Of a stretch of 64,000 bases of DNA, positions 23,910 through 36,835 are shown piece by piece (the stretch's first letter is position 1; every line of letters begins with the position of its first letter). Below the pieces are notes generated by a model that saw only the letters and a program-made list of their open reading frames with translations, made no database searches and was not told the DNA's origin. The translations under genes and the position numbers were made by a program. The stretch covers positions 16,183,230 through 16,247,229 of the forward strand of contig NC_092803.1 in assembly GCF_040954645.1 (NCBI RefSeq), in the 5' to 3' direction. The DNA is from Diabrotica undecimpunctata. Its lineage: Eukaryota; Arthropoda; Insecta; Coleoptera; Chrysomelidae.

Positions 23910-25149
23910 TACATAAAACAATTGCCAAGGATACTCAGGTACGTGGGTATAGACACAAAGGTTAATAAACGGTAAACAAAATATGACTTCACAAATGTAG
24001 CAGTTTCAGAGAGGTGCACTATTTTTCTCTACTTCTTATCTTATTTCTCTTTTCGTTTTAATTATTGATTATATTTATTATATTTTTTAGTTTAGCTAAA
24101 AATCTTATAAACATTTTAACTGTTACAATCTACATCTTTCGTGTATCGTTAATGCAAACTCGAATTATAAAAAAGAAGGCATTTAGTATAAACGGTGCTT
24201 TCTATTGTCTTAACATTGACATTCCGAGAACTTTAACCAATTAACTTTTTTGGTAATACCAGAACTGAATATTTGCTAATTACAAGTCTGAATGAGTTTT
24301 GGCGTCAATAAAGGCTTTTTCAAGTTCTATTAAGCAGAACAGCATCGTTACAGTTTTTCTACAATAACGTCTACATTTTTTGCCGTTTCATGAACTGCGG
24401 ATCCCGTCTCTTTCTTGTGGAATGTGGACAACATTTACATAATTGAATTTACCGAATCATTCGATACATTTAGTTAACGCCGTGGCGCATATAGTCGCCT
24501 TCCGGAGTAAATTGCTACCCTCTATTGGCGAATTTTACAGGGGGAGTAGAAAACAGAGAAAATTATTAATATACACTCACGGACACGAAAAATGGACACC
24601 CTTAGAATTTTTGATAAAATTACATAATTTTCTTTTAATATTAGTTTATACGGGATTAAACCACAGTTGATTGTAATGAGAAACACTTTACATTGTTTTT
24701 ATCTTTTGACTTCCAATCGTGAAATCGTTACAATAATCTTTGAAATAAAAATTATCAAAAAATTTAACCTGTAAAATATAATATTTTTTGATAATTTTTA
24801 TTTTAATGATTTTTAAAAACGATTTTCGAATTTTAAATTAAAACATTAAAACAAATGTAATTTTCATTAGAATCAATTGTGGTTTATTCCCATATAAAAT
24901 ATTATATAACATGCTACAAGAAAACAGTTTCAGAACATCTTTGTTTTTATATTGTAACTTGGTCAATGATTGACATGGTATCGTAAACAATTTTTAACCA
25001 GTTTTGGTAAGGAAATCTTTTATTCCAATCTAAATATCACAAACAAAAAAAAAATTTTATTGTTATAAAATTTGAAACCTCGTTTCTTCATCATAGGATT
25101 AAAAACTGCAGGAACGATACAAATTTTTAGAAAGCATCATATGGAAGTA
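23910..25149. other. Intergenic stretch with transposon-end scraps
   Basis: Near 24565-24600 TACACTCACGGACACGAAAA resembles a Tc1-type terminus, but its partner was not found. At 24815-24895 an A-rich block ending caattgtggtttattccc resembles the Penelope-type tails described at 59985-60430. No genes. Confidence 0.4.
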
Positions 25150-27040
25150 AATACATAAATCCTAGAGATACAAACTGGGACGGATATAGAGAATCCCTCA
25201 GTAGAAATCTCAGAGAAAATACGAACTTGTTTAAAAGCGTAGTAGCTATAAATTCAGCAGCAGAAATGGTGAGTGAAACTATTATGTCGGGTTACCATGA
25301 AAACTGTTCGAAAAAAAAACAAGGAAGAATACGGACAGTAATACAGTCTGGTAAAACAACGGCTTAAAGAAGCTAAAGGCAGAAGTCCGAATCTTATTTA
25401 ACAAAACCAATAGGAATTCATGGAGAGAGTTTTGCAAGGAAATTGCAGATATCCCGGCCTGCTCTCGAATCCATAAAGTCCTGCAAAGGATGGTTCTACC
25501 ATTAAAAAAGTAGGTTTCCTAATGAAAACGAATTGCAAATTTACGGGGACCAAAGAAGAAAGTCTTAGGGAACTCATAAACACGCACTTTTCGGCCTCAA
25601 CAATTCTTAATGATGCAGATAGGCGAACTAACATAGACCAAAGGCCGACTAGGACAAGTTCTATAGATTGGGAAAAAGTCGCAGCAATCACCAGACCAAG
25701 CAGAATTAGATGGGCTATAAATAAATTTCAGCCATATAAGTCTCCAGGGACAGATGGCATATATTAAATACTTTTGCATATGGTATTAGAGGTACTGATA
25801 CCACACATATGTAAGATCATCAAAGCCAGTTTCGCATGGGAGATCTTACCGGAAATACGGCAAAAGGTTAAAGTCATATACTTGCCCAATCTAGGTAAAG
25901 ACCTAACACAAAAGTCATATAGATCAATAAGCTTACTGTCTTTTTTTATTACAAACACCAGAAAGACTTCTAGATAGATAGGTAGATAGATAACAGACGA
26001 AGTGATAAAAGATAATCCTTTAAACAATCGTCAATATGCATACCAACCTGGTACATATACGGACTCATCATTGGATGATCTAAGAAGGCTTATCTCAAAG
26101 TCAATAAAAGACAAAGATATAGCAAAGGCCGCTTTTTTAGATATTAAAAGGGCATTTAATAATGTTGCCACCAAATCTTTGGTTAAATGAATGAGTAGTA
26201 GAGGTACATCTGCGATAATATGCAGATAGATATGAGCATCTCTGGAGCATAGCCTAGTAATATCCACTCTGAGTAAAACAATCATCAAAACAAGAGCAGG
26301 TAGAGGCTGTCCCCAAGGAGGAGTTCTGTCACCTCGACTTTGGGCCACCTTGTTAGATGATCTTCTCAAAAATCTGTCCACAAAATACTTTTATATATAC
26401 TGTCTAAAATGCACTGACGATATTGTAATCGTTGTCAGGGGCAAATTCACCCAGGTTGTATCTGGAAGAATGTAAGTAGCCCTAAATATAGTTGATCACT
26501 AATGTTAACAAGAGAGATTGACAGTCAATGCTCAAAAAACACAAATCATCAACTTTACGCAAAGACAGCATTACCAGGCCTAAAATCACCAGTGCTGGGA
26601 TGAACAAAGGTTCCTATTGGCAAAGAAACAAAGTGCCTAGGGGTTTATTTTGATCATAAGCTTACATAGAATACTCACATACTGAAAGCTACTACGTCCT
26701 TGGTAGATACAGAAGGATGTGTTGTAAAAATTGGGTTGTCTACCTCAAAATGACCCTTTGATTATAAACAAGGGTTATTAGACCAACGATAACCTATAGA
26801 TCTGTGACGTGGTAGAAAAAGACGCAGCAAATAGGAGCAATAAGGATGCTAAATAAGATAACTCCTACAGAGCCGTTGAAAGTCCTGCTGAATCTTCCAC
26901 CACTTCATATCTTTATACAAGGTGAAGCCAGCAACCCATAAGCCAGGTGTACAGTGATGACAATAGAAAGCTAATCAAGGAGCTAAAAGTAGATACCGTA
27001 ATGGGGAAGCCCATCGATACAAGAGCTACGAGGTATCTTT
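25150..27040 (+). mobile_element. R1/LOA-like LINE ORF2 remnant
   Basis: A decayed ORF2: linker NPRDTNWDGYRESL near 25155, INKFQPYKSPGTDGIY near 25718, QKVKVIYLPNLGKD near 25860, NRQYAYQPGTYTDSSL near 26030, motif A AFLDIKRAFNN near 26132, motif B RGCPQGGVLSPRLWATLLDD near 26305, motif C CTDDIVIVVRGKF near 26410 (YADD changed to CTDD) and NAQKTQIINF near 26525. The GCPQGGVLSPxLW and DDIVIxVRGKF motifs suit R1/LOA-type LINEs. Many stops, frameshifts and a small (TAGA)n insertion (25970-25992) show age. Edges are approximate. Confidence 0.75.
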
Positions 27041-27239
27041 GAAAATAAATTCAAAATTAATATAGCAGGCAGGGATGATGATAAGATTTTAGATGTCGTG
27101 GAAGAATTCTGAGAGATAGCTACTGGTGGACCATTTAAATGTAATAAGAAAGCATCTGATTCTCCAGTATTAGTCAAAGTTAGTAAATGTCTGGTATGAA
27201 ACAGTAAAATATTTATTAATGAGGATTAACTAATTTATC

Positions 27240-28035
27240 CTTTAAAATTAATGTCTCTAAGGATTTAGCTGCGAGTCTCAAAATTGGACTACATCCCCCT
27301 TTCAAGGATTATTATTCTATTTGCAATGTTCTTGCAGACATTAAAAATGTCCTGTTACATGACAGTGATCTTGATCTCACGGACCTTCGTTCCAATTGCA
27401 ACAATCTTCTTCAAAACTGTACACATAAACCATTTTCCTCCCCTTCGGAGGTCGGCTTGGCTTTTAATGAAACTTCCATATTTCCTAAAAAACCATTCTG
27501 ATTTATTGGTTCTTGTGAGTGATAAGGGCAATGCCACTATTGCCATGGAAACGGAACAATATCTTTCTCTTAGCCAAACTTTGGTGGACGATGAGATATT
27601 ACGATAATACAAACCATTAACCAGGAATTCAACTTTCACTATCACTAATAAAATCAATAAATATATTACTCAACTTAAGAGATCTAATGTAACTGATGAC
27701 CCTACGGCCAAATTTTTACACTCCTATAATGGCTATTCACCTAAACTTCACTGTCTTCCAAAAATTCACAAACCCCAACTCAGCATGAGGCTCATTGTAT
27801 CTTTCATCAATTCCCCTAATGGTAACCTAGCTAAGTTCTTATTGAATATCTTAAATAAAGCTTATAACGATGATAACGAGTTTAATGTTGGAGACTCTTT
27901 TAGAATCAATTCTTTCATAAATAATTTTAAACTTCCTGATGGGTATATCCTTGTCAGCTTCGTTAACTTGCTTATTTACTAACTTACCATTAACGGTTGT
28001 TCTTTCAACATTAAGAAACCATTGGAATGACATTT
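27240..28035 (+). pseudogene. Penelope-like element, RT N-half
   Basis: Broken frames give FLKNHSDLLVLVSDKGNATI (near 27490), then a TAA at 27605, then SYNGYSPKLHCLPKIHKP (near 27725), LSMRLIVSFINSPNGNLAKF and KLPDGYILVSF. The order DKGNATVAM, PKxYGLPKIHKP, LRPIVSxxxxPxxxLAKFL, LPxGYxLVSxDV is diagnostic of Penelope-like RTs. The RT is cut before the catalytic DD box. A second Penelope piece with upstream protein sequence lies 500 bp downstream in the same direction. Confidence 0.7.
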
Positions 28036-28539
28036 AAGCTCATACCAACTCTTAGGATAACGGGGATAAAGTGGGATAACTTTATGAGAAGACTGATGGA
28101 CATTCTTAGTAGCTGTGTCAAGTAAGACAGAGTTCTAAGTCAAAATCATTTTTAAATCAGTTTCTTTCGTCTCCTGTAAAATTTGGTAATTTGGACTTGG
28201 GCACTTTTTATATAAGGCCAACGAATTGTAACTCCAATTTACTTGTATAACTTAACATTTCTAATTTCACAGTGGTCTGGCACTATTAATAAAAATAAAA
28301 ATAAAAATGGTAAAGAAGAAATGTCTATTAAAGATTTATTGAATCAAATTTATCGATATAAAGATCAGATTAGATACTATTAAGTATCGAGGATTGATGG
28401 CTCTTTGAGTTGCTGTCTGGCTTATTTGACGTTTATTTTGTATGGTGCTACAGAGTGCCCATCTACTAGATTCTATAAGAATTGGCTCGTAAAAATTCAC
28501 CTAAAATATCTAGGAGCAATAATCATCAATGACAACAAA

Positions 28540-29080
28540 GTAAGTTAAAATGCGAAGACTAGCAGAGAAATTTTTCTTCTACAATTCCACATATAATCAG
28601 GTTAAAACTTCTTTAAGGAAAGGCCACATTATCAGCTCTATCAACATATAGGCCAATGTTTATAATTATTTAGGTAGAAATAATCTACTTCTAAGTGGTG
28701 CATTAATTATTGTATATAAATTGCAAAATTATCAAAAAAATTTTGACACAATCATTTGATAAAATGCTTATACAATAAAAAAACTCTATTCCCATTGATA
28801 TTTTTATTAAAACCAAGTTGTTAAAACTTTCTGACAACTCTCTATACCAAAACTTGATCTTAAACTTGACCCCAATTCTAAGAAAAGTTTTTCTCATATT
28901 GCTATACGATTCTATCTATGTATGTACTTACCATAAAACACAGCTAAAAACTTTGCACTATAAAAAATGTGAACGAAAAATTTTATGTCTGGGTGATAAT
29001 ATGATCCATACTCTTAAAAATGTTGGCAGTACATTTATTACAGAATTACAGTTGTATATATTATCAAATATTTAAACTGA
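28540..29080 (+). pseudogene. Penelope-like element, N-terminal protein part
   Basis: Decayed frames read RRLAEKFFFYNSTYNQVKTS (near 28555), LRKGHIISSINI, LSGALIIVYKLQNYQKNFDT (near 28695) and, near 29000, MIHTLKNVGSTFITELQLYI. These match, by memory, the segment that precedes the RT in insect Penelope proteins. In element order it belongs upstream of the RT piece at 27240-28035, so the genomic order is reversed, as expected for head-to-tail copies or two insertions. Confidence 0.5.
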
Positions 29081-29335
29081 TGAATCGTTCCCGAATTATT
29101 TTATTACTGGTACCTAGGTTTTTCTAACAGATTTTACCAACAAACCAATAAATTAGACAATAATAACTAACAACTAGCCATCAAAATTAAAGAATACTCA
29201 CGGACTGATTATATTATGACAGCCATATTAGAATTTTGATTGGGCGTTACTTAATATTCAATACTGACCGTATTTAAAATCAAACTAATCTCTTCCACGT
29301 AATAAATATATTTAGTGAAATAAATCTTTATAAAT

Positions 29336-32048
29336 GAATGGCTCGGGTGAAGATAATGGTAAGTCACATTTCTACAAATGTTCAGAAATTGAACTTAAAA
29401 GTTTACCGATTGATTGCTCTGTTGCAATGACATTTGTCATAGCAGTATTTTCACATGTATACTGGTTAATCTTCTAACTAGCTTATTTTAACTTCACCGC
29501 TAAAAACGAATTTTAAATTTACGAGTAAAAAGATACTTTGAATAAAAAACACTGTAGATACCATTTTTTACGTTTATTGAATTGCACATAGGATATAAAA
29601 ATGAAACAAATATACTAAAAAATGTTATTAGAAATAAACACAAGACACAATAATAGAAATAAGAAAAACATTACAGGGACTTTGCAAATAATGACCTGTA
29701 AAACTCGTGATGAACGTTGGGAATCCAATCCAAACACGAAAGTACATGTTCAAGTTTACTAGGTTCAATACCAAGCCGTGTAGCATATTTTTTCTGAAAA
29801 TCTCGAATAAAATGTTCTTGTAGGATCCCAGTTCTTCCTCTTTTTTGAATTGAGTATGAATTAAACTCACCATCGTATGTATCAGCGATTTCGATTTGTT
29901 CAAAGTTCTCAGCAGAGAAGCGCATTCGCACAGCATTAGTTTCGCAAAATATTTTCTCATTTTTAAAAAATCTTCTTGATTCATCTTGTAAACGATGAAT
30001 GGAATTTTCTTTTGGTATATTCTTAGTATGTTTCCCACTCAGCTGGAGAATATACATATTGACAATGGGCTCGTACGTATTTTTCTACAACAGCAAAATC
30101 TCTGTCTGATGGTAACATTGTGTGTCCGACCTGAGGAAAAATATGTATTATTTCCTTAAAATTTCCCAGAGCTAGTAAACGAAGCCACACTCCAACCAAA
30201 GACCAGTTTTTATTTTGGCCCATGCAGTTATCAGAGATAGCTATTAACGTATGTCCTTTAATATTGTGCATCTGGAAGTGTTTAAGCAGACAGCCTCCGA
30301 TCTCGTCTGCACCTCTAGCAGCGGTTGACTCGTCCCACAAATAAAAATATCCCTCTGAGGGATACAATGAGTGTATACATAGATTGTAAGAAAAAAGTTT
30401 CTTTTTATAAAATGTAGGACCAGTAGACAATTTGGGAGTTGGAAGTGCTTGTTGAAGGTCAACTGTTATTGCATATGTTTCGTTGCTCTCTTGTGCTTTT
30501 TTTGTTGCATTTTTTATCGCGTCTTGTCCAGCTTTAGCCTTCCTGTGATGCAGTTCTTGCTTCAATTTTAACGCTTGAATTGTTCGTCATTTATTTGTAT
30601 TGTATCCTCTTTCATACTAACATAGATTGAATCACATATGTGGCACGTGTCGGATTTAGATGATTTAAATTTAATATTAAAATTGTCAGTAAATACTCTT
30701 CGAAACTTATCAGCAGATACACATTCTTGATTTTGCGATAGACATTCAATTTTGTAAACCTCATAGCACTTCTCTATTGTGTCACTTCTTTATAGTCCAT
30801 TGTCATAAAATACGTGTTACAGTTGTCATTTCGGGAATAGCGACTCTCATATTTTGGGAGTCTTTCAATAAATTCTTTAAGAAATAGGATGTTCTCATTA
30901 GAAAATTTTTTTTTTGTGATTTGCATGACGTCCTCTTCTATCCATTTTCGGTGTTAGTAAACCTTGTTTGATGTTTTTAGCAATATTCTCGACTCTACCC
31001 CTATTATGTTGTAGTCCGTGAATATTTAGAAATGCTTTCTTACAAATTTGATACCTCGTGTTGCCTGTAGTTGATATTAAATAATCGACAGAGTGACTTC
31101 TTCGGGAAGGCGACTCCTTTGGTTTGGTACTGCGGGCCTTTGTTTTAATCTGTATGCATCCAAATAAATACGCATTTTGGGTATTAAAATTATTTATCTC
31201 CCAAAACTTCTGAAAAATACTTTTCCTTTCGTCTGCTGATACTACCTCAAAACATTTTCTTTTGCACAAACAATCTTCTCCCATCGATTTTTGTGGTATA
31301 ACGTTTCCCTTTCCTCTTTTACAAGTATATGATTGACCACTGTTCCGTTTGTTTTGTTGACGCTGATCAATGTTACATCCTCGTTTCCTTTTTCATCCTC
31401 AAACAGGGTTTTCCTTGTCAGGTTCATCAGATACTGCATTAGTATTGTGGTTGGATAACGGTGTAGGCCATATCTTACGATGTTTCTGCAAAAGAAATTG
31501 TACATTTGTACAAACAGAACATTTTTTAGCGTAAGAAAATTTCGGGCTAATGCATTATAAATGCTTTCATTTTTTCGAATTCTGAGAAAACTAATAAGTA
31601 TTTTTAATAATTTAAACACATAATGAAAGATTACATTATTACCGAGGGTAAAAAGTCCCTTAGAATAAGCGAAAAGTTTCTTTTGAATCAGATATTTAAA
31701 ATTAAAATTCACACTAAATTTTCTCTTCTTTTTCACTCCCGTAACTTATTAAAATACACATTGTACAAGTTTTCAAGGACTTTGATCCCTTGCTCGTAAT
31801 GTAGTCTTTCATTCTGGGTTTAAATTTTTCAAAAATACTTATTAGTTTTGTCAACATTCGAAAAAAATAAATGCAATTAAAAAGCATTAGCTTGATCTTT
31901 ACAATGTATCACTGCACATGTAAATTGATGAAAACAATGGTAACTACTTGTGAATTGGTTATATTCGTTAGTCTCGTAATTATACGTAAAAAATGATATC
32001 TACACAATTATCATTATTTTCATACCACTATTTTCACCCGAGCCCTTC
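29336..32048 (-). mobile_element. DUF7869-type DDE transposon (element B), ends defined
   Basis: A 2713-bp element flanked by AAAT (29332-29335 and 32049-32052). Inverted ends: the left starts GAATGGCTCGGGTGAAGATA and the right, read inward, GAAGGGCTCGGGTGAAAATA (18 of 20 match), continuing rTGGTA. A 4-bp duplication with DDE coding content suits the Sola group. It carries one decayed transposase on the minus strand. Neither flank contains a recognised gene. Confidence 0.8.
29671..31736 (-). pseudogene. Transposase of element B (DUF7869-type)
   Basis: Order on the minus strand: a poorly conserved N-terminus (31736-31300); cysteine block DCLCKRKCFEVVSADERKS near 31260; FGCIQIKTKARS; ICKKAFLNIHGLQHNRGRV near 31050; a CxxC block SDTCHICDSI near 30640; the first catalytic Asp in TVDLQQALPTPKLS near 30450; YKKKLFSYNLCIHSL; YLWDESTAARGADEIGGC; the second Asp in ISDNCMGQNKNW near 30225; and the third block VGHTMLPSDRDFAVVEKY near 30100. 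A C-terminal part follows to 29671. At least four frame breaks make it a pseudogene. The family is known to me as DUF7869; the Sola affiliation is an inference from DDE order and the 4-bp duplication. Confidence 0.75.
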
Positions 32049-32052
32049 AAAT

Positions 32053-33890
32053 ACACGATCTGGAAGAAACAAGGTACTGGAAGAAGAAAAACAAAAACAA
32101 GCGGTAGTACCTGGCCGTGACCTGGACTTATTTCTTCGTGATTATTTATTTTCAAATGCAGAACACATTAGCAAGACATCGTATTTTATACCGGAAAAAA
32201 TAATTCCAGATTATGATTCACGTTTTAACTTACACGATGGAAGTAGTTTTTTTTGTCGAAGCGTTTAAACAATTTATTGGCTTGTCAAACATTTTTTTTT
32301 TAATTTTCCAATTTATAATCAATGTAATCAAGTAACGTACCACTCAGAAATAAATTATTTCTAAAAAATAGACCTAATTAACAACTTTATGGCGATTATA
32401 CAATCTTTTTAACAAAATTCTTAAATAGACTTTTTTAAAAACTATTTCCGGAGTGGAAATAGAAATTTCAAATGTTAAAAATGAAATTTTCATTGCAATC
32501 AATTGTGGCTTACTTGTATATAAACACAACACATCTCTTTTATATGGATATGAAAGCTCGGTAGTAAGGCACAAAGATAACTAGAATCTAACCTAGTGAA
32601 ATGCGATTTCTGATAAGAAATCTCTTAATAAATATTAAAGCCTTAGCGACTTAGCAAATTATTCATTCAAGTGCGAATAAAACAAATTACTATCTTTTTT
32701 ATAACAAGATTAGTGCCAAGTGCACATCCGTACTAGAGAAACCTTCGAACTCATACTTGGCTCGAGTTCATACTTCGAACTCGAAGTGTATGCCGAAACA
32801 TACAACAAATACTCAAAACCCTGGAATAAAGAAAAAGAAAAAGGCAATTAGCTTTTGACCTGCTGCTATCCCTGATATTTATCTAAATGGTTTTTTTTAT
32901 ACTTATCTCTAATAATTTTAAAGTAAATAAAAATACAATAAATAAAGTTGTTTATTTACATTTTTAAACCTTCATTTTAGGCTCAGCAGTGCATTAACAG
33001 AAACAGTCTAATTTTATCAGTTACATATAAACGTTTCAAACTCTCAGTCAACAAAACGTAAATTTTGATAAAATAATAATAAATCTTTCACCAAAAACAC
33101 TAAACGGTCGTGTATTTAAATCCTCTTAAAATTGCTGTTGGTACGATTCTCGTTATTACTTTCCACTGTGATGGAGATATATTTTCATTAGCGACGATAA
33201 TTACAACTAAGGTTAACTTGAATTTGCTGAAAATTAGGAATGGAATTTGGGACGTATACCCACCTATAAATACATCACTAGTTTCTCCATTGCAATAAAA
33301 ACGGCAAAACAGAAAATACGACAGGTGGAAAATTATTACCGTGAAAAGTGGGCATAAAGTACAAGACTACTATATACATGACTATAAACGTCTTCTAGTC
33401 GGTGAAAAATGAAAAATAAAAATTTGGTCGTATCTTGAGTTGTTAAAACTACACTGTAATACCTATATTAACATTGATAAATACTACATAGTCAATATCC
33501 GTCCAAACTACGGGAGAAATATTGATAAAAAGGCAATTAATTTTAAATTTAGCAAAACAAAGTAAGGAATTGGTTTTTTTTTGTAATTCTTCAATAAACC
33601 AACTTTTTAGTGAAATCGTTTTGAAGGTCTAACGAGTATATGTAATATCTACAGTAAAGTTAAAACATGCAGCTTATTTAGAAATAAAGACATCGGTATC
33701 TTAATAAAAAGTGCTGATTGAGTAAAAGGATTTTAATTTTAATAAAACATTAGAAACGTAATGAAAAATAGGTTACTATTACTTAAATAGTAGGTCAGGA
33801 TTTTTGTATGTTTTGTAGCAGAATATTCTTTTATCTGGAATCCTACTTCACATTATTCACCATAACTAACCTGTCAACACAAATGATAAC
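32053..33890. other. Intergenic stretch with one Penelope-type tail
   Basis: At 32440-32530 lies a hairpin CTATTTCCGGAGTGGAAATAG followed by an A-rich run and caattgtggcttac, the same layout as the tails at 59985-60430. A 72-codon open stretch (32053-32268, after element B) has no recognisable relatives. Nothing else seen. Confidence 0.45.
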
Positions 33891-34446
33891 AGCATCCCTT
33901 ACCATCATAAGTTCGACAATCCGACTGATCAGCTATAAAGGCCGGGTCCGAGAGGTTTCAATCAAATTCTCAACTTCGATATTTAGAAGGTTTAAGAAAA
34001 ACACCTCCAAAAACATGTTTGTCACTCTAGGCCAGAGGTTCTCAAAGTGGGTGACACGGCACCCTGGGGTGCCTCAAGCATTTGCCAAGGGTGACGTGGA
34101 ACAATTAAGAAAAGTCGAACAACCGGCCGCTGCGCCACTGTCCAATCGAAACATGTTGACTATTTGTACTTGTGTCATAGAATAAGTTCGGTTGTTCTCT
34201 GCTTGTGTATTCTCGATGGCAACCGAGAAACAAACAGCTGAATTCGAGCGACGCGACTGCTACCTGCATTCATTCCACAGTTTAATTCTTGCAGCCGATA
34301 AGTGAGTTTTTGTAAAAATTAGAGAGATTTTAAAGTGGAAGTTTTTGATAAAACTGCAGAAGAAAAGTGACAACGTAAGTAATTATATTCATTGACATTA
34401 ATATGTATAATATTATGTACTTTTGTTGCTAGTTTTGCCATAAAAT

Positions 34447-36555
34447 ATGTCTTGCACTATTACGGTTGAAAAATATCTTTCATTGTTGGTAATATTTTGC
34501 TCTCTTTTATTTGGGACATTTTTTCATTCCAGGATAATGGAAAATTGGCTGAAATCTGGGTCTTTGAAAAAGAAATGTAGTGAAGTCACTGAAGCATCTG
34601 AATCAACTGATTCAGTGACAACTAGCAGAAATGGAGAAGATGCAAATGTCCACGAGATCCATTCGAGTCCAGCTCACCCAAGTTGTTCTCCCTCAATTCG
34701 TGGAAAGGAAGTTCCTTACCAAAAAGAAATTCGGAGAAAAATAAGAAGGTATGATCCTAGCTATCTCACGTTATATGGCTTTATTCAAGTTGGCAACGAA
34801 CAGGCACCAGAAGGCCAATGCGTTAATTGTCACAAAATTGTTGCTAATAGGTGCTTGATTCCTGATGCTAGGAAAGTAATAAGGCCGAAGAAACCTTCAA
34901 ACGTCGTGCTTCATCTCTTCAGGTAGGGTCATGCATGATGGAAAGAGTCTGCAAAAATTAAAACGGAAACACCATTGAAGCATCATTTATTGTCGTTTGC
35001 ATATTGCAAAAGCTGGAAAACCATTGCCGAGGAACTGAGTAAACCTTGCGTGAAGGATGTCTTACAATGCATGTTAGGTCCAGATATGACCAAGAAGATT
35101 GATAATGTGCAGCTGTCAAACAGCACTATAAGCAAGAGAATTCACACTATTTCAGACTTTGTAGAGAGAGAGCTTATAAATAGATTAAAAACTTGTGAAT
35201 TCTTCAGTTTACAGATTGATGAAAGTACTGACATTGCTGCTTGTGTTTTGAGGTTTTCATTCGGGATTAAAATAGAAAAAGAACTCCTTATGTGTAAAGA
35301 GCTTAAAAGTTATGCCACAGGTGAAGAAATTTTTAAAAATAATATAGAGTGGAATAATATAGAGAACGATAAAAGTACGCAAGACTGCATACCTTGGACA
35401 CATACTAAGAAATAATAAATATAGTCTTCTGCAGGTCATCATGCAGGGTAAAGTCGATGGCAAAAAGGGAATAGGTAGAAAGAGGAAGTCATGGCTGCGA
35501 AATATTCGAGACTGGACAAACATGACTGTAGACGAATTATTCCACGTTGCAAAAGACAGAGAAGCTTTTAAAAATGTGGTCGAAACCTCCGTTAATGGGG
35601 AAGGCATAGGAAGAAGAAGAATATAGAGTGGAGTAAATGTGTGGATATTTGCAGTGATGGAGCGGCTGCAACGGTTAGTAAAATTAGAGGGGCGGTGTCT
35701 AGAATAAACGTAGTGGCATAAAATGCCTCCAATAGTCATTGTATCTTACTTCGCCATTCATTGGCAACTAAAAACATGCCGCAAGATTTAAAAGACCTAT
35801 TGGATGGTTCTGTAAAAATAATTAACTAATTAATAAAGCTCACCGCTGAAGATATGGGTATAGATCACTTGCTCCATACAGAGGTCCGGTAGCAATCGAG
35901 GGGAACAATTTTAGGGAGACTATTTGAACTAAAAGATCCACTGATTATCACATTTACAGAGGAGTCTTTCATACAAGAATTAAAAGATGTCAATTGGCTG
36001 CTAAAATTGGGATACCTTTCAGACATCTTTGAAATAATAAATAAAACCACCACTTTGCTTCAAGGCAAAGGAGGAGCACAATTAGATAAAATTAAAGCCT
36101 TGCGTAAAAACGTTAGATTGTTCAAAGCATGTGTTGAAAAGAGAAAACTCACAAATTTCTCTCGATTACAGGAATTTGTTATAACAAATGAAATCAATCC
36201 TCAAACGAACTTCTTTGAAATTGTTATTACTTATTTGTAAGATTTTGAAGAAAGTATTGTAAACTATTTTCCTGACATTGACGTAGATGACTTATATGGC
36301 TGGATGATGAACCCGTTTTCGTGCGACCCAAAAAATAAACCTGTCGGAATGACAAACGAAGTTTTTCAAAATCTACTTGAGATCAGCGAAGATAGCAGTT
36401 TAAAACTCAAATACCGTGAAGGAAGCCAAGAAGAGTTCTGGATGCAGGTATATTCAGAAAATAATGTTGTTGGCAAGGTTGCAGTAAAAAACTTGTGTGT
36501 TTCACATCGACTTATCTCTGTGAGTCTTCTTTCTCTGCATATGCAAACTTCTTGA
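34447..36555 (+). pseudogene. hAT transposase, ZBED5/FAM200-like, split by a LINE
   Basis: Resembles the hAT family co-opted in vertebrates as ZBED5/FAM200/SCAND3. Pieces: N-terminus with MENWLKSGSLKKK near 34540; YDPSYLTLYGFIQVGNEQAP near 34750 with a partial BED-type finger (CVNCHKI); LSFAYCKSWKTIAEELSKPC near 34990; FFSLQIDESTDIAACV near 35205 (first catalytic Asp); then after the LINE, CVDICSDGAAATVSKIRGAV near 35638 (second Asp), LLHTEVR near 35870, LKDVNWLLKLGYLSDIFEII near 35985, NPFSCDPKN near 36310, EEFW near 36430. The last catalytic and dimerisation region is lost. Several in-frame stops (34924, 35718, 35826, 36238). Confidence 0.82.
35354..35619 (+). mobile_element. LINE 3' fragment inside the hAT transposase
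   Basis: Flanked by AATATAGAGTGGA at 35341-35353 and 35620-35632. The insert encodes YLGHILRNNKYSLLQVIMQG, KKGIGRKRKSWLRNIRDW and ELFHVAKDREAFKNVV and ends in AAGAAG, like the other LINEs here. It postdates the hAT insertion because it interrupts the transposase frame between its first and second catalytic blocks. Confidence 0.88.
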
Positions 36556-36835
36556 GAGTCAAAGTTACAAAGATTCCCATAATTATAAAGGATATAATGA
36601 AAACATCATCGAAACAGTTTCATTCATCACATTAAGTAAGGATATTTGAATATCAAATGTACTGTATTTTATTCATCTGAAATAAAGTTTATATTGAAAT
36701 CAAATGAGCCTCAGAATTGTATTTTTTTCATTTTTTGTCGTTTCTCAAATCGCTTCAAGGGTTGGTTTGCTTCGAAATATTTTTAGCCCTACAAGGATGC
36801 CACGACTAAAAAGTTTGTGAACCCCTGCTCTAGGC

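Larger units (their letters stand above)
34033..36827 (+). mobile_element. hAT transposon (ZBED-like) with 8-bp target duplication
   Basis: A 2795-bp element flanked by CTCTAGGC at 34025-34032 and 36828-36835. Inverted ends are CAGAGGTTCTCAAA on the left and the complement of CAGGGGTTCACAAA on the right (two mismatches in 14). An 8-bp duplication and CAG start are hallmarks of hAT elements. It contains a decayed transposase and a later LINE insertion (35354-35619). It sits in sequence whose right flank is a Jockey-like LINE. Confidence 0.9.

Noticed and set aside
24565..24600. Tc1-type terminus (tacactcacggacacg)
   Set aside because: No inverted partner or transposase nearby.
32053..32268. 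A possible host exon right of element B
   Set aside because: Open for 72 codons but without recognisable similarity, splice context or codon evidence.
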